From Paenibacillus dokdonensis (GTDB lineage Bacteria; Bacillota; Bacilli; Paenibacillales; Paenibacillaceae), in NCBI RefSeq assembly GCF_004916975.1, contig NZ_STGQ01000001.1, positions 830,993-894,992 of the forward strand: a DNA stretch of 64,000 bases, read 5' to 3'. The notes under the pieces are model-generated. The model did no database searches, was not told the origin of the DNA, and saw only the letters and a list, made by a program, of their open reading frames with translations. The stretch's first letter is position 1. Each line of letters opens with the position of its first letter. Both the position numbers and the translations under genes were made by a program. Below, piece by piece: positions 34,364 to 43,670 of this stretch.

Positions 34364-35734
34364 ATGCATTTTTACAATATTACGGATTTCGGGGCCCGAA
34401 TGGACAGTACGGAGCCTGTCACGGAGGCCATTGCAGCGGCGATTGCAGCGGCAAGCAAAGCAGGGGGCGGTACAGTATACATCCCGGCGGGCATCTACCA
34501 TACAGGAGCTATTCTCTTGAAAGATCATATTGAACTCCATCTGAGTCCGGGCGCGGTGCTTTCCTTCAGCTCGAATCCTGAGGACTATCCCGTTGTGGAA
34601 TCCCGCTGGGAAGGCGTTCTGCAGGAAGTGCATGCTTCCTGTATATACGGCAAGGGCCTGGAAAACGTATCGATTACCGGAAGCGGTACTCTGAATGGGA
34701 ACGGCCAGCCGTGGTGGGATAAGAAACGGAACCGGCCGGAGGAGCTGCGTTATCCAAGACCTAAATTAATCAGTCTGGATCACTGCAGCCGGATCACGAT
34801 CAAGGATTTAACATTGAAGAATTCCCCGAGCTGGACCGTGAATCCGATCTGCTGCAGCAACGTCACAATTGACAATATATCGATTCTGAATCCCGCCGAT
34901 TCACCGAATACAGACGGCATCGATCCGGAATCCTGCAGCCATGTCCGTATCAGCAACTGTCATATCGATGTCGGAGATGACTGCATTGCCATAAAAGCAG
35001 GAACCGAGGATACAGTAGAACGCATCCCTTGCGAGAATATTACGATTACCAACTGTACCATGGTCCACGGGCATGGCGGCGTAGTGATGGGAAGTGAAAT
35101 GAGCGGAGATATCCGTAATGTCACGATCAGCAACTGCATTTTCAAGCAAACCGACCGCGGTATCCGATTAAAGTCCAGACGCGGCCGCGGAGGAATCGTC
35201 GAGGATATCCGGATTAGCAATATCGTGATGGAAGACGTCATTTGCCCGTTTATCCTGAACCTTTACTATTTCTGCGGTCCACGCGGCAAAGACAAATACG
35301 TCTGGGATAAGCATCCATATCCGGTTACCGGTGAGACTCCGGCGTTTCGGCGGATTCATTTTGCTAATATAACGGCACGGAATGTCCATGCGGCAGCGGG
35401 CTTCATTTATGGTCTGGCTGAGCAATACATTTCTGAAATCACGTTTTCGGATATTGATATTTCCATGGCGAAGAATGCGATTCCGGGACGTCCAGCGATG
35501 ATGTCAGGCATTCAGGACATGAAGAACCGGGGCTTTTATTTGGGCAATGTGCGGGATGTGGAGTTCCGGCAGGTGACGATTGAGAATCACGAGGGTCCGG
35601 CTTTCTATATCGAAAACGGGGAAGCCGTCGAGGTCATTCAATGCCGTTCGCGGAACACACGCAGGGCTGAAACACTCGTGGAACGGGTCACGATGGCTCC
35701 TTCGGACAAAGACCTGAGCGAACAGGAAGCATAA
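34364..35734 (+). CDS. Polygalacturonase family glycoside hydrolase (GH28)
   Basis: A 456-residue right-handed parallel beta-helix enzyme. The four GH28 motifs are all present: NTDGID with Asp184, GDDCIAIKAG with Asp205/Asp206, HGHGGVVMGSE with His237, and RGIRLKSRRGRGG with Arg268/Lys270. There is no signal peptide, unlike secreted polygalacturonases. It therefore is probably an exo-acting enzyme on imported (rhamno)galacturonan oligosaccharides, related to YteR-partner proteins such as the rhamnogalacturonyl hydrolases of the same family. The start follows AGGAGGAACGGGC. The next gene begins directly at its stop codon. Confidence 0.92.
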   Translation: MHFYNITDFGARMDSTEPVTEAIAAAIAAASKAGGGTVYIPAGIYHTGAILLKDHIELHLSPGAVLSFSSNPEDYPVVESRWEGVLQEVHASCIYGKGLENVSITGSGTLNGNGQPWWDKKRNRPEELRYPRPKLISLDHCSRITIKDLTLKNSPSWTVNPICCSNVTIDNISILNPADSPNTDGIDPESCSHVRISNCHIDVGDDCIAIKAGTEDTVERIPCENITITNCTMVHGHGGVVMGSEMSGDIRNVTISNCIFKQTDRGIRLKSRRGRGGIVEDIRISNIVMEDVICPFILNLYYFCGPRGKDKYVWDKHPYPVTGETPAFRRIHFANITARNVHAAAGFIYGLAEQYISEITFSDIDISMAKNAIPGRPAMMSGIQDMKNRGFYLGNVRDVEFRQVTIENHEGPAFYIENGEAVEVIQCRSRNTRRAETLVERVTMAPSDKDLSEQEA

Positions 35735-36628
35735 ATGATGGGACAGGATCAGCTTAAGCTGCTATTAGGTGAACAGCCGGAAGACAGCCCCATTTCAGCA
35801 GAGCTGCTGAAGCGGGAAGAGTACGATGGATACTTGTTGGAATCGCTGCTGCTGGATCTAAACGGTATGGAGCGGGTACCGGCGTATGTCGCCAAGCCGC
35901 AATCAGGCACAGGACCTTTTCCGTTAGTTGTTTTTAATCATTCCCATGGAGGGAATTACATGAATGGCCGTAAGGAAATGCTTCATGGCAGCTCATATCT
36001 GCAGCAGCCTTCCTTTGCCAAAGTGTTAACGGACATGGGGTACGCCGTCTGCTGCATCGACATGTGGGGCTTTAACGAACGCGGCGGCAAGACGGAGAGC
36101 GAGCTGGTGAAGGAGATGCTGTGGCAGGGCCAAGTGATGTGGGGCATGATGCTGTATGACAACCGCCGGATGGTCGATTATATGTGTTCACGGGGCGATA
36201 TCGACGCTTCGCGGATTGCGACCATGGGCATGTCCATGGGCGGACTCATGGCATGGTGGCTGGCAGCATTAGACGCGCGGATTCAGGTTACGATTGATAT
36301 ATGTGGACAGGTGGACGCCCATACTCTAATTGCCAAAAGGGGACTGGACCATCATGGCTTCTATTCCTATGTTCCGGGACTGCTCAAGCATTTTACAACG
36401 CTGGACATTCAGGCTAGAATTGCGCCCCGTCCGCGGATGAGTCTGGTCGGACGAAGCGACCGGATGTGTCCCATCGACGGCGTAGAGCATTTGGCAGACG
36501 GGTTGCATAAAGCATATCAGGCTGCAGGGAAACCGGAGCATTGGCAGCCAGTAATCGCCACCGGCGGACACATGGAAACCTTGGAGATGCGGACAAAGTG
36601 GCAGCAATTTTTAGCAAAGCATCTGTAG
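35735..36628 (+). CDS. Alpha/beta hydrolase of the dienelactone/acetyl-xylan esterase group
   Basis: A 297-residue cytoplasmic hydrolase. VVFNHSHGGNYMNGRKEML (65-83) gives the oxyanion region, CCIDMWGFNERGG is typical of large esterases of this group, and MGMSMGGLMAWW holds the nucleophile Ser167. LVGRSDRMCPIDGVEH and the final GGHMETLEM supply Asp and His. The first ATG (35735) touches the TAA of the GH28 gene and a second ATG is next to it, so the two genes are translationally coupled. It probably removes acetyl, methyl or feruloyl groups from pectin fragments; which one is not visible. Confidence 0.82.
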   Translation: MMGQDQLKLLLGEQPEDSPISAELLKREEYDGYLLESLLLDLNGMERVPAYVAKPQSGTGPFPLVVFNHSHGGNYMNGRKEMLHGSSYLQQPSFAKVLTDMGYAVCCIDMWGFNERGGKTESELVKEMLWQGQVMWGMMLYDNRRMVDYMCSRGDIDASRIATMGMSMGGLMAWWLAALDARIQVTIDICGQVDAHTLIAKRGLDHHGFYSYVPGLLKHFTTLDIQARIAPRPRMSLVGRSDRMCPIDGVEHLADGLHKAYQAAGKPEHWQPVIATGGHMETLEMRTKWQQFLAKHL

Positions 36629-36679
36629 AACCCGCAACATTACCGAAGAGTGATTTGTGTTAAAGAAAGGAACTTAGCC

Positions 36680-37642
36680 ATGCTCGTAGGAAAAGAAGCC
36701 TATTGCGATTTTCATACGATCCGGGAGGCAGTAGATGCACTGGAGCGGCTACCTTCCGGTGTGACAGAAACATTGTTCATCTTATCTGGCGTATATAAAG
36801 AGGCGGTGCGGATCTATCGTTCAAATCTGCGGATCATCGGCATTGGACAGGTGGAAATCACCATGGACCGTTACGCCAAGGAAAAGGATGGTAAGGGCGA
36901 AGAAATCGGGACGTTTGCGACGCCTACCTTATTCCTGGGCGGCAGACGGCTGGTTCTGGAAAATCTCGTGATCGCAAATTCAGCGGGGCAGGGAGAACAT
37001 GTAGGTCAGGCGGTTGCGGTATATGCGCACTGCGACGAAACTATTTTTCGCAGCTGTACCTTCAAAGGACATCAGGATACCTTGTTCACAGGTCCTCTGC
37101 CTCCGGCTCCCAAAGAGAGGAAGACATTTGGCGGAGTTCCTATAAAAGAAAGCCATGCCCAGTACCGCCAGCTGTACCACAATTGCTGCATCGAAGGAAC
37201 GGTCGATTATATATTCGGCGGAGCAACAGCTTATTTTGATCAATGTGAAATCCGCAGTCTGCTCCATGGGAATCATAGCGCAGGATATATTACAGCGGCA
37301 TCCACGCCCCGAGGGGAAGCGTTTGGTTATGTGTTCAGGGATTGCTTTCTGACAGCAGAGGAGGGCGTGACCGACGTTTACCTGGGACGCCCATGGCGAG
37401 AGCATGCCAAGACGGATTTCGTGAACTGCCGCTTGGGAAGGCATATTCATCCGCTTGGCTGGGACAACTGGAATGATCCCGGCAATGAACAAACGGTTCG
37501 TTACCGGGAATATGGTTCATGTCACAGGAGCTGTACAGGAGAAGCGTGTTCCATGGGCGGTATGTTTGGATTCAGAGGATGTACCATTGGATATGGAGGA
37601 TGTGTTTTCCGGCACGGATTTTTGGAAATGAGGAGGCAGTAG
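36680..37642 (+). CDS. Pectinesterase (CE8)
   Basis: About 320 residues with the pectin methylesterase beta-helix. It cleaves methyl esters from galacturonate residues. Key motifs: GQAVAVYAHCD (Gln region near 110), FKGHQDTLF with Gln132/Asp133, VDYIFGGA with Asp176 (the catalytic pair is Asp133/Asp176), and LGRPWREHAKTDFVNC with the substrate Arg and Trp. No signal peptide, so it would demethylate imported oligosaccharides. The start at 36680 has AAAGGAAC upstream; a GTG at 36650 is possible but has no good site. Unusual is a Cys-rich C-terminus (CHRSCTGEACSMGGMFGFRG in part). GH43 starts 3 bp later. Confidence 0.9.
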   Translation: MLVGKEAYCDFHTIREAVDALERLPSGVTETLFILSGVYKEAVRIYRSNLRIIGIGQVEITMDRYAKEKDGKGEEIGTFATPTLFLGGRRLVLENLVIANSAGQGEHVGQAVAVYAHCDETIFRSCTFKGHQDTLFTGPLPPAPKERKTFGGVPIKESHAQYRQLYHNCCIEGTVDYIFGGATAYFDQCEIRSLLHGNHSAGYITAASTPRGEAFGYVFRDCFLTAEEGVTDVYLGRPWREHAKTDFVNCRLGRHIHPLGWDNWNDPGNEQTVRYREYGSCHRSCTGEACSMGGMFGFRGCTIGYGGCVFRHGFLEMRRQ

Positions 37643-37645
37643 ATC

Positions 37646-39229
37646 ATGGCAGTCATAACAAAAAGCGGTATGATTCAGAACCCGATCCTGAAAGGTTTTA
37701 ATCCGGACCCATGCATACTGCGTGTAGAAGACAACTACTATATCGTGGTGTCTTCGTTTGAATGGCTTCCGGGTTTGCGGGTATATCAGTCACGGGATTT
37801 GGCTCATTGGGTGCACTGCACGGATCTTCTGACCGAACAGGTCAATTTGCGGGGGAATCCGAAAAATTGCAGCATCTGGGCTCCACAGCTCAGCTTCCAT
37901 GACGATTTATTTTATCTGGTTTATACGGATGTAAAAAGCACCAAGCGTCCGTTCAAGGATGTACATAATTACATGATGACGGCGCCAACCATAGAAGGGC
38001 CTTGGTCAGAGCCTGTTTACTTGAACAGCAGCGGGTTTGACCCTTCCTTGTTTCATGATGAAGATGGACGCAAGTGGCTGCTGAATGCATTATGGGATTA
38101 CCGCATCACGGAAGGCAACAAATCCAGCGGCATTGTCATCCAGGAATACGACCCTAGCCTTCAGCACCTCGTAGGCAAGCCGCAGAAGCTGTTCGATTGT
38201 ACGTGGCTCAAGAAAACAGAAGCACCCCATATCTATAAGCAAAACGGGTACTATTATCTGATTACAGCAGAAGGCGGGACCGGTTCTGGACATGCCGTGA
38301 CTGTCGCCCGTTCGAAAGAATTGCTGGGAACCTATGAGGTAGATCCACAGAATCCGATGCTAACCTCGCGGGACCAGCCGGACCTGCCGCTTCAATGCGC
38401 GGGACATGGCAGTCTGGTGCAGACTCCAGGCGGTGAATGGTACATGGCACATTTATGCACGCGTCCCATTGAGGGCCAATTTGCCATTTTGGGACGGGAG
38501 ACGGCTTTGCAGCAGGTGTACTGGAATGAAGACGGCTGGCTTCGTTTAACGGCAGGCGGCAGCACTCCGCAGCTGGAGGTGCCGGCACCGCTGGGCAGCA
38601 TAATAAAAGTAAAGGAAGAAATTACGATATTCGAGGACATCTTTGACGGCGCGCGGTTGAAGAGGGAGTGGAATACGCTTCGAATGCTGGCGGAGGACAG
38701 CTGGTGCTCGCTTCATGAACGCCCCGGATTTCTGCGGATCAGAGGCGGCGAATCGGTCCAGAGCCTTTTTCGCCATCATCTGCTGGCAATCCGGCAAACA
38801 GACAAGCGTTTCCGTGCTGAAACGGCGCTTGAATATGCACCCGCAAGCTATTTGCAGATGTCCGGCTTAATACTGTATTTGAACGAAGACAATTATTTAT
38901 ATGCTTATATCAGTCATGAGGAAGGGCAGGGGAAGGTGCTGCGGATGATGCGATGTGCAGCGGATGAATTCGTTCTGCTGCCTGAGATGACACCGATTGA
39001 AAACGATGTGCCAGTGCATTTGGCGGTCGACGTCGACGGAACGAAGGCGCAGTTTCATTACCGCATGTCCAATGAAAAGGGGTGGAGACCGCTGCAGGAA
39101 ACACAAAATATCAGCTTCCTGTGCGGAGGCTTTACGGGGAACTTCGTAGGAATTGCAGCCCATGACATGAATCAATACCGGGAAAGCCATGCCGATTTCT
39201 CCTATTTCCGTTATGAGGGTACAGAGTAA
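37646..39229 (+). CDS. GH43 family beta-xylosidase/alpha-L-arabinofuranosidase
   Basis: A 527-residue two-domain enzyme. Residues 15-320 are the five-bladed propeller with the GH43 triad: Asp21 in GFNPDPCIL, Asp132 in GFDPSLFHDEDG and Glu192 in TEAPHIYKQNGYYYL. Residues 330-525 are the beta-sandwich C-terminal domain found in XynB-type members (GLILYLNEDNYLYAYISHEE). WLPGLRVYQSRDLAHW is typical of the xylosidase branch. It would trim xylose or arabinose from pectin side chains or xylan fragments. No signal peptide. Last gene of the enzyme series, ahead of the terminator at 39261. Confidence 0.9.
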   Translation: MAVITKSGMIQNPILKGFNPDPCILRVEDNYYIVVSSFEWLPGLRVYQSRDLAHWVHCTDLLTEQVNLRGNPKNCSIWAPQLSFHDDLFYLVYTDVKSTKRPFKDVHNYMMTAPTIEGPWSEPVYLNSSGFDPSLFHDEDGRKWLLNALWDYRITEGNKSSGIVIQEYDPSLQHLVGKPQKLFDCTWLKKTEAPHIYKQNGYYYLITAEGGTGSGHAVTVARSKELLGTYEVDPQNPMLTSRDQPDLPLQCAGHGSLVQTPGGEWYMAHLCTRPIEGQFAILGRETALQQVYWNEDGWLRLTAGGSTPQLEVPAPLGSIIKVKEEITIFEDIFDGARLKREWNTLRMLAEDSWCSLHERPGFLRIRGGESVQSLFRHHLLAIRQTDKRFRAETALEYAPASYLQMSGLILYLNEDNYLYAYISHEEGQGKVLRMMRCAADEFVLLPEMTPIENDVPVHLAVDVDGTKAQFHYRMSNEKGWRPLQETQNISFLCGGFTGNFVGIAAHDMNQYRESHADFSYFRYEGTE

Positions 39230-39260
39230 TAGATGAAGAGAAGCAAAACAATTCCAACCG

Positions 39261-39291
39261 TCAAGCACATCGAATCGGATGTGCTTTTTTT
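39261..39291 (+). terminator. Terminator of the pectin enzyme operon
   Basis: AAGCACATC (39263-39271) / GATGTGCTT (39278-39286) with a 6-nt loop and a run of seven T. Confidence 0.92.
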
Positions 39292-39319
39292 GTATTTGCG
39301 TGAATGATTATTAAAAATG

Positions 39320-39523
39320 ACAAAAACGTAATTTTTCCTAAAAATCCATATTACAGGAATAAAAAGGACTAAAGACCTATGTTTATCCATAAATTGGAGC
39401 GGTATTAAGCTGAAAAAGACCTATGAAAACATGTTTCAACTTTGAGATAATGAGGGACATAGAACGGTAACTATCCTGCTTTTGGCAGAGGTATATCTGT
39501 TTGGTTACAAAAATGTAATTTTT
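39320..39523 (+). repeat. Repeated elements in the leader of the wall hydrolase gene
   Basis: ACAAAAACGTAATTTTT (39320-39336) and ACAAAAATGTAATTTTT (39507-39523) differ at one base. Between them AAAGACCTATG occurs at 39371-39381 and 39415-39425. The second 17-mer ends just before the ribosome binding site AAGGAGG of the gene at 39537. The pairs may be regulator sites or parts of a structured leader. I checked for ydaO aptamer blocks, often found before such genes, and they are absent. Confidence 0.5.
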
Positions 39524-39536
39524 AAGGAGGAACAAC

Positions 39537-40391
39537 ATGATTAACATCAAGAAAAGCCTGCTCGGCAGTCTGGCGATTACCGCAGCGGTGTCGGCAGCCC
39601 TCATTCTTCCATCCCCCTCTCACGCAGCAGCCTCCAAGGCTGTCGTACAATCGGCTTCGCAGACGGGCGTCATCCAATCATCGGTAAATTTAAGAGACAA
39701 GCCTTCTTTGTCCAGCCATGTTCTCGGCTTGGTCAAAACTGGAGAGCAGGTAAAAATACTGGAGAAGAGCAACGCTTATTTTTATAAAATCAAAACCGCG
39801 GCCGGCAAAACCGGATACATCAGCACGGCCGATAAATATATTCGCGTCGGACAGGCATCTTCAGGCTCATCGTCTTCGAACTCGTCTTCAGGATCTTCGA
39901 ATTCGCAAAGTAACGGCTCCTCATCTGCTTCCAAGCCTGCTCAATCGGCTTCGGCCGCCATTGAGAAAGTGATCCAGACCGGGATGAAATACTTGGGAAC
40001 GCCGTATGAATACGGATCCGACCGCAATACGACGAAGACCTTCGACTGCTCCGATTTTATACGCCAGATCTTCAAGGAAGGCGTTGGCCTTACGCTTCCT
40101 GCCGATTCCCGCCAGCAGGGCTCGTGGATCAAGGACAACCGCAGCCCCGTGTATTCCACGAATCAGCTGAAGCGCGGCGATCTCGTCTTTTTCATGAGCT
40201 ATAAAGGCTCCAGCAGCTCAGCATACCAGGGTATCAATAAGTCCAAGCAGCGGATCACGCACGTAGCTCTCTATTTGGGAGACGGTAAGCTCCTGCATAC
40301 ATACTCCAAGCAAGCCGGCGGCGTCGTGGTAACGGACTTTACGAATTCATGGAAGTATCGCTTCTTATATGGAGGCAGCGTGCTGAAGTAA
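39537..40391 (+). CDS. Secreted SH3b - NlpC/P60 cell wall endopeptidase
   Basis: A 284-residue exported peptidoglycan hydrolase. The signal peptide ends near SHAAAS (about residue 31). A bacterial SH3 domain covers about 43-104 (SSVNLRDKPSLSSHVLG, KTGYISTADKYIRV). A Ser/Asn linker (108-140) leads into the NlpC/P60 domain (145-284) with catalytic Cys in TFDCSDFIRQIF, His in ITHVALYLGDG and the third polar residue His in LLHTYSKQ. Such enzymes cut D-Glu-diaminopimelate bonds in wall peptides. Monocistronic, with AAGGAGGAACAAC before the ATG and its own terminator. Confidence 0.93.
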   Translation: MINIKKSLLGSLAITAAVSAALILPSPSHAAASKAVVQSASQTGVIQSSVNLRDKPSLSSHVLGLVKTGEQVKILEKSNAYFYKIKTAAGKTGYISTADKYIRVGQASSGSSSSNSSSGSSNSQSNGSSSASKPAQSASAAIEKVIQTGMKYLGTPYEYGSDRNTTKTFDCSDFIRQIFKEGVGLTLPADSRQQGSWIKDNRSPVYSTNQLKRGDLVFFMSYKGSSSSAYQGINKSKQRITHVALYLGDGKLLHTYSKQAGGVVVTDFTNSWKYRFLYGGSVLK

Positions 40392-40403
40392 ATTCGAAAG
40401 TAA

Positions 40404-40434
40404 AAGGATCGGGGGAACCCCGGTTCTTTTTTTG
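40404..40434 (+). terminator. Terminator after the NlpC/P60 gene
   Basis: GGATCGGGG / CCCCGGTTC with two wobble pairs and a tiny loop, followed by TTTTTTT, about 15 bp past the stop. Confidence 0.85.
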
Positions 40435-40483
40435 CTATGTGCGGAGGTGCATCGTTCTAGTACATAATGGAACTGAAGTACAC

Positions 40484-40539
40484 TTGCATAAAAGATTATA
40501 CTGCCCCTATAATTGAAATCTGGCATGATATCGCTTACA
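40484..40539 (+). promoter_or_regulatory. Promoter and cre box of the YesM/YesN-type pair
   Basis: TTGCAT (40484-40489), 18-bp spacer, TATAAT (40508-40513). Downstream TGATATCGCTTACA (40526-40539) fits the cre form TGWAANCGNTNWCA with one mismatch and would act as a roadblock site. Confidence 0.6.
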
Positions 40540-40584
40540 ACTCATTAAAGTTCAGTCTGCAGCAAGTCAAAGGGAGCGAGTACG

Positions 40585-42372
40585 ATGGGAAACCTGAAAA
40601 AAACATGGAGCCGTTTGAATTCGATCCGTAATAAGATATTCTTCTCCATACTGCTGTTTCTGATTATCCCCTTTCTTCTAACCTTCTATTTTATGGATAA
40701 GCCTCTGGAAAAGGTCATTGAAAGCAAAATCGGCCGCTCTGCCCAAGACGCACTGTATCTGGTGAATTTTAACGTCCAGCTGTTTCTGGAGGAGATGCTG
40801 CAATCCTCCGTTAATATTACGATCAATCCGAGTATCACAAAGCTGCTTAAGGATCCTGAATCCTACAGTAAATATGAAAAGCTCCGTTTGAATGACACTG
40901 TACTGAACAGGCTGTTCAGCTCTTATTTTTCCAATACGTATGTGACTCTTTTCGACCGGGAAGGCAACTGGATCAGTACAAGCTATATGTTTGATCCGCT
41001 GCTGCATGGTTACTTGGACTCGAAATGGTACCAGGACATGATGGGGAAGCCATATCAACAGAAATGGATGTTTAACAATAAGGATTTGATGTATGCCGAC
41101 CGGAAGCCGCTCATTACGCTGGTGAAGACCATTACCGAGCTTCAAACCAACAAAAATACCGGCATGATCGTGTTCAGCGTAAGGGAAGAGGACATCCGCA
41201 AGTATCTAACCGGACTTGAAGGGGACACCTACTTGGTGGACAGCAGCGGAACGATCGTCTCCAGTCCGAAGAAGAATCAAATTGGGCAAAGCCTGCTAAA
41301 GGAAGCCTATATGACGAAAGTGCAGAAGTCCACACGGGGCCAGCAAATTATCGAAAAAAAAGGGCAAAAGTGGATCGTCAACTATGATACGGTACGCATC
41401 AACGGCTGGAAGATCATTCAGATCGTTCCTTATGATACGGTATTTAAAGAGATTTTTGATATCCGCAAAGCGAACATTCTGATCTTCTTTGCGATCTTTG
41501 TCGTCTTTTCCTTTATCACGATTTCGATTGCGTACAGCATATCGAAGCCCTTAAAGCTGCTTCGAAAGAAAATGAGGGAACTGGAGGACAAAGAGTTTTA
41601 TTCGAACATTGCCGTTACCGGTCCGCAGGAGATTTCGTCCCTGATTGAGACCTACAACAAAATGGTTAAAAAAATACGCGGATTACTGGGACGGGTCAAG
41701 GATGAATACGAGCAGAAGGAAGACATGCGCTTCCGCGCGCTTCAGGCTCAGATCAATCCCCATTTTCTGCTGAATACGCTGAATAATATCAAGTGGATGG
41801 CGTATATACGTAACGACAAGGACGTGGGCGACATGCTTTCGAGCCTGGGCGGCATCCTGGAAGGAAGCATTGGCAGGGGAGGCAGCCTGATCATGCTGCG
41901 GCAGGAGCTCGATTATATCGAGAATTATATGGCTTTGATGAGAATGAGCCATCCTGATACAATATCCCTTAATATCGATGTTCCGGACGAGCTGATGGAT
42001 CAGGAAGTCATCAATATCATGCTGCAGCCGATTATTGAAAACTGTCTGGTACACGGATTGCAGGACATGACGGGAATGGGCTTGATCACGATACGGGCAT
42101 GGCATGACGAGGATGATTTCGTGCTCCGGGTCGCGGATAACGGCACGGGGATTCAGCCGGAGAAGCTGGAGGAGATCCGCGGCAGGCTCGAAGCCGGTTC
42201 GGCGGATCCCCTGCCAGAGCGGATCGGCGTCAAAAATGTCCATGACCGGATCCGGCTCCAGTACGGAGATTCCTATGGAATAAGTTTAGATAGCGTACAA
42301 GGCGAAGGAACGACCGTTGAGTACAGACTGCCGATAAGAAAAGTTCAGAAGGGGATTGGCGATGACACTTAA
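40585..42372 (+). CDS. YesM-type sensor histidine kinase (sialic acid locus)
   Basis: A 595-residue membrane kinase of the LytS/YesM class. Transmembrane helices lie at about 20-40 and 296-318 with an extracellular dCache-like sensor between them, then a HAMP linker (SISKPLKLLRKKMRELEDKE) and the His-kinase part: QAQINPHFLLNTLNNIKW with phosphorylated His393, the N box IIENCLVHGL and the G box VADNGTGIQPE. Its 3' end overlaps the regulator gene by 11 bp. The pair precedes the sialic acid transport and breakdown genes on the same strand, which makes sialic acid or a sialylated sugar the probable signal. That is inferred from position. Confidence 0.92.
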   Translation: MGNLKKTWSRLNSIRNKIFFSILLFLIIPFLLTFYFMDKPLEKVIESKIGRSAQDALYLVNFNVQLFLEEMLQSSVNITINPSITKLLKDPESYSKYEKLRLNDTVLNRLFSSYFSNTYVTLFDREGNWISTSYMFDPLLHGYLDSKWYQDMMGKPYQQKWMFNNKDLMYADRKPLITLVKTITELQTNKNTGMIVFSVREEDIRKYLTGLEGDTYLVDSSGTIVSSPKKNQIGQSLLKEAYMTKVQKSTRGQQIIEKKGQKWIVNYDTVRINGWKIIQIVPYDTVFKEIFDIRKANILIFFAIFVVFSFITISIAYSISKPLKLLRKKMRELEDKEFYSNIAVTGPQEISSLIETYNKMVKKIRGLLGRVKDEYEQKEDMRFRALQAQINPHFLLNTLNNIKWMAYIRNDKDVGDMLSSLGGILEGSIGRGGSLIMLRQELDYIENYMALMRMSHPDTISLNIDVPDELMDQEVINIMLQPIIENCLVHGLQDMTGMGLITIRAWHDEDDFVLRVADNGTGIQPEKLEEIRGRLEAGSADPLPERIGVKNVHDRIRLQYGDSYGISLDSVQGEGTTVEYRLPIRKVQKGIGDDT

Positions 42373-43564
42373 AGTGATGCTGGTTGATGATGAACTGCTG
42401 GTCCGTTTAGGAATCAAATCGTTGATCGATTGGGAAAAACATGATTTCGAATTTATCGGGGACGCTCCTGACGGGGAAAAGGCACTGGAGCTGATGGAGC
42501 AGAACGTGCCCGATATTCTGCTTACGGATATCGTGATGCCGCGGATGAACGGGCTGCAGCTGATCGAACAGGTGAGGGCCAAATACCCGAGCATGCTGAT
42601 CATTGTGCTGAGCAGCCATAACGAATTCGATTACGTGCGAAGCGCGATGAAGCTCGGCGTCGAGGACTACATGCTGAAAACGTCCATGAAGCCGGATGAG
42701 CTGCTGAACCTCTTAGTGGAATCTGCCGGGAAAATCGGGCGCGGCAGCGGAAAAGCGAAACCAGATGCCATTCGGGCCGCCGAAAGTCTGGATTCACGCC
42801 CGGATGAGGTAACGGAATGTGTCCGCGGCTATCTCTCAGGAAATCTGGCAGATGCCGCCGTGCCTGCGGGTCTTCAGCTGAGGCCGCATGGCATGCTGCT
42901 GCTTCTGCATGTGCTCAACACGCGTGACGGCGGTCCGGAAGCATCCGCCATGAAGCTGCTTGGGCATCTGGTCGAAACCGAGCTGGAAACCCTGCTGGAC
43001 AGCCATCCGCTCGCACTCGACAATCGCGACATCGCCGCACTGCTTACGGTGCCGGAAGAGCAGCTGCCGGATTTGGGAAGGCAGATTAGCGGGCTGGTGA
43101 GCTCCGCGCAGGTGCTGCTCGGCATTACGCTCCGGGCAGAAACGGCGGGTCCTCTCACGGCATGGGAGGAACTTCCCGCCGCCTACAATAAGGCAAAGTC
43201 CGGCATATTGGAACAGGGCATGCAGCTGACATCCCGCGAGGATATCAATTCGCTGCTGACCTACCTCAAGGACAATCTGACCCGGGATATTTCGCTGAAG
43301 GAGGCGGCCGAACGGATCAACATCAGCGAAACCTACCTGAGCACGATTTTCAAGAAAGAAACGGGCATGGGATTTACCGACTGGATCAACACGATGCGCA
43401 TTGATCAGGCGACGAGCCTGCTGATGGAAACGAGCCTTCCGAGCTACCTGATTGCCGAGCAGGTGGGCTACGAGAACATCAATTATTTCGGGCGCATTTT
43501 CAAAAAGCTGAAGGGCGTGAGCCCGCAGAAATTCCGCTCCCAGTTTCGAAAAACGAAAGCATAG
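42362..43564 (+). CDS. YesN-type response regulator with AraC DNA-binding domain
   Basis: About 400 residues. The receiver domain covers 1-120 with the acidic pair VDDE at 8-11 and phosphoacceptor Asp56 in LLTDIVMPRMNG. A less conserved middle part follows, and the last 100 residues hold two helix-turn-helix units (ISLKEAAERINISETYLSTI and LIAEQVGYENINYFGRIFKK). ATG at 42362 is chosen over TTG at 42356 because AAGGGG lies at the better distance. It is co-translated with the kinase. A 10-bp direct repeat before the yhcH-like gene at 43711 may be its binding site. Confidence 0.92.
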   Translation: MTLKVMLVDDELLVRLGIKSLIDWEKHDFEFIGDAPDGEKALELMEQNVPDILLTDIVMPRMNGLQLIEQVRAKYPSMLIIVLSSHNEFDYVRSAMKLGVEDYMLKTSMKPDELLNLLVESAGKIGRGSGKAKPDAIRAAESLDSRPDEVTECVRGYLSGNLADAAVPAGLQLRPHGMLLLLHVLNTRDGGPEASAMKLLGHLVETELETLLDSHPLALDNRDIAALLTVPEEQLPDLGRQISGLVSSAQVLLGITLRAETAGPLTAWEELPAAYNKAKSGILEQGMQLTSREDINSLLTYLKDNLTRDISLKEAAERINISETYLSTIFKKETGMGFTDWINTMRIDQATSLLMETSLPSYLIAEQVGYENINYFGRIFKKLKGVSPQKFRSQFRKTKA

Positions 43565-43576
43565 CGCGTTTCTCCG

Positions 43577-43610
43577 ACCCTCCTGTATCCGCAGGAGGAT
43601 TTGTTTTTTA
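43577..43610 (+). terminator. Terminator after the two-component pair
   Basis: CCTCCTG (43579-43585) / CAGGAGG (43592-43598) followed by ATTTGTTTTTT. It separates the regulators from the structural genes. Confidence 0.85.
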
Positions 43611-43670
43611 TCACCTATCCAAAAATAATGAACATTTCATCCTAAAAAAGTGAATGCGCACGTCATCTCC

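Noticed and set aside
39300..39536. Possible c-di-AMP riboswitch before the NlpC/P60 gene
   Set aside because: None of the ydaO blocks (GCGGGGGAACC, GGGGTGAATC, CCGTCAGCTAA) is present, although such genes are frequent targets of this RNA.
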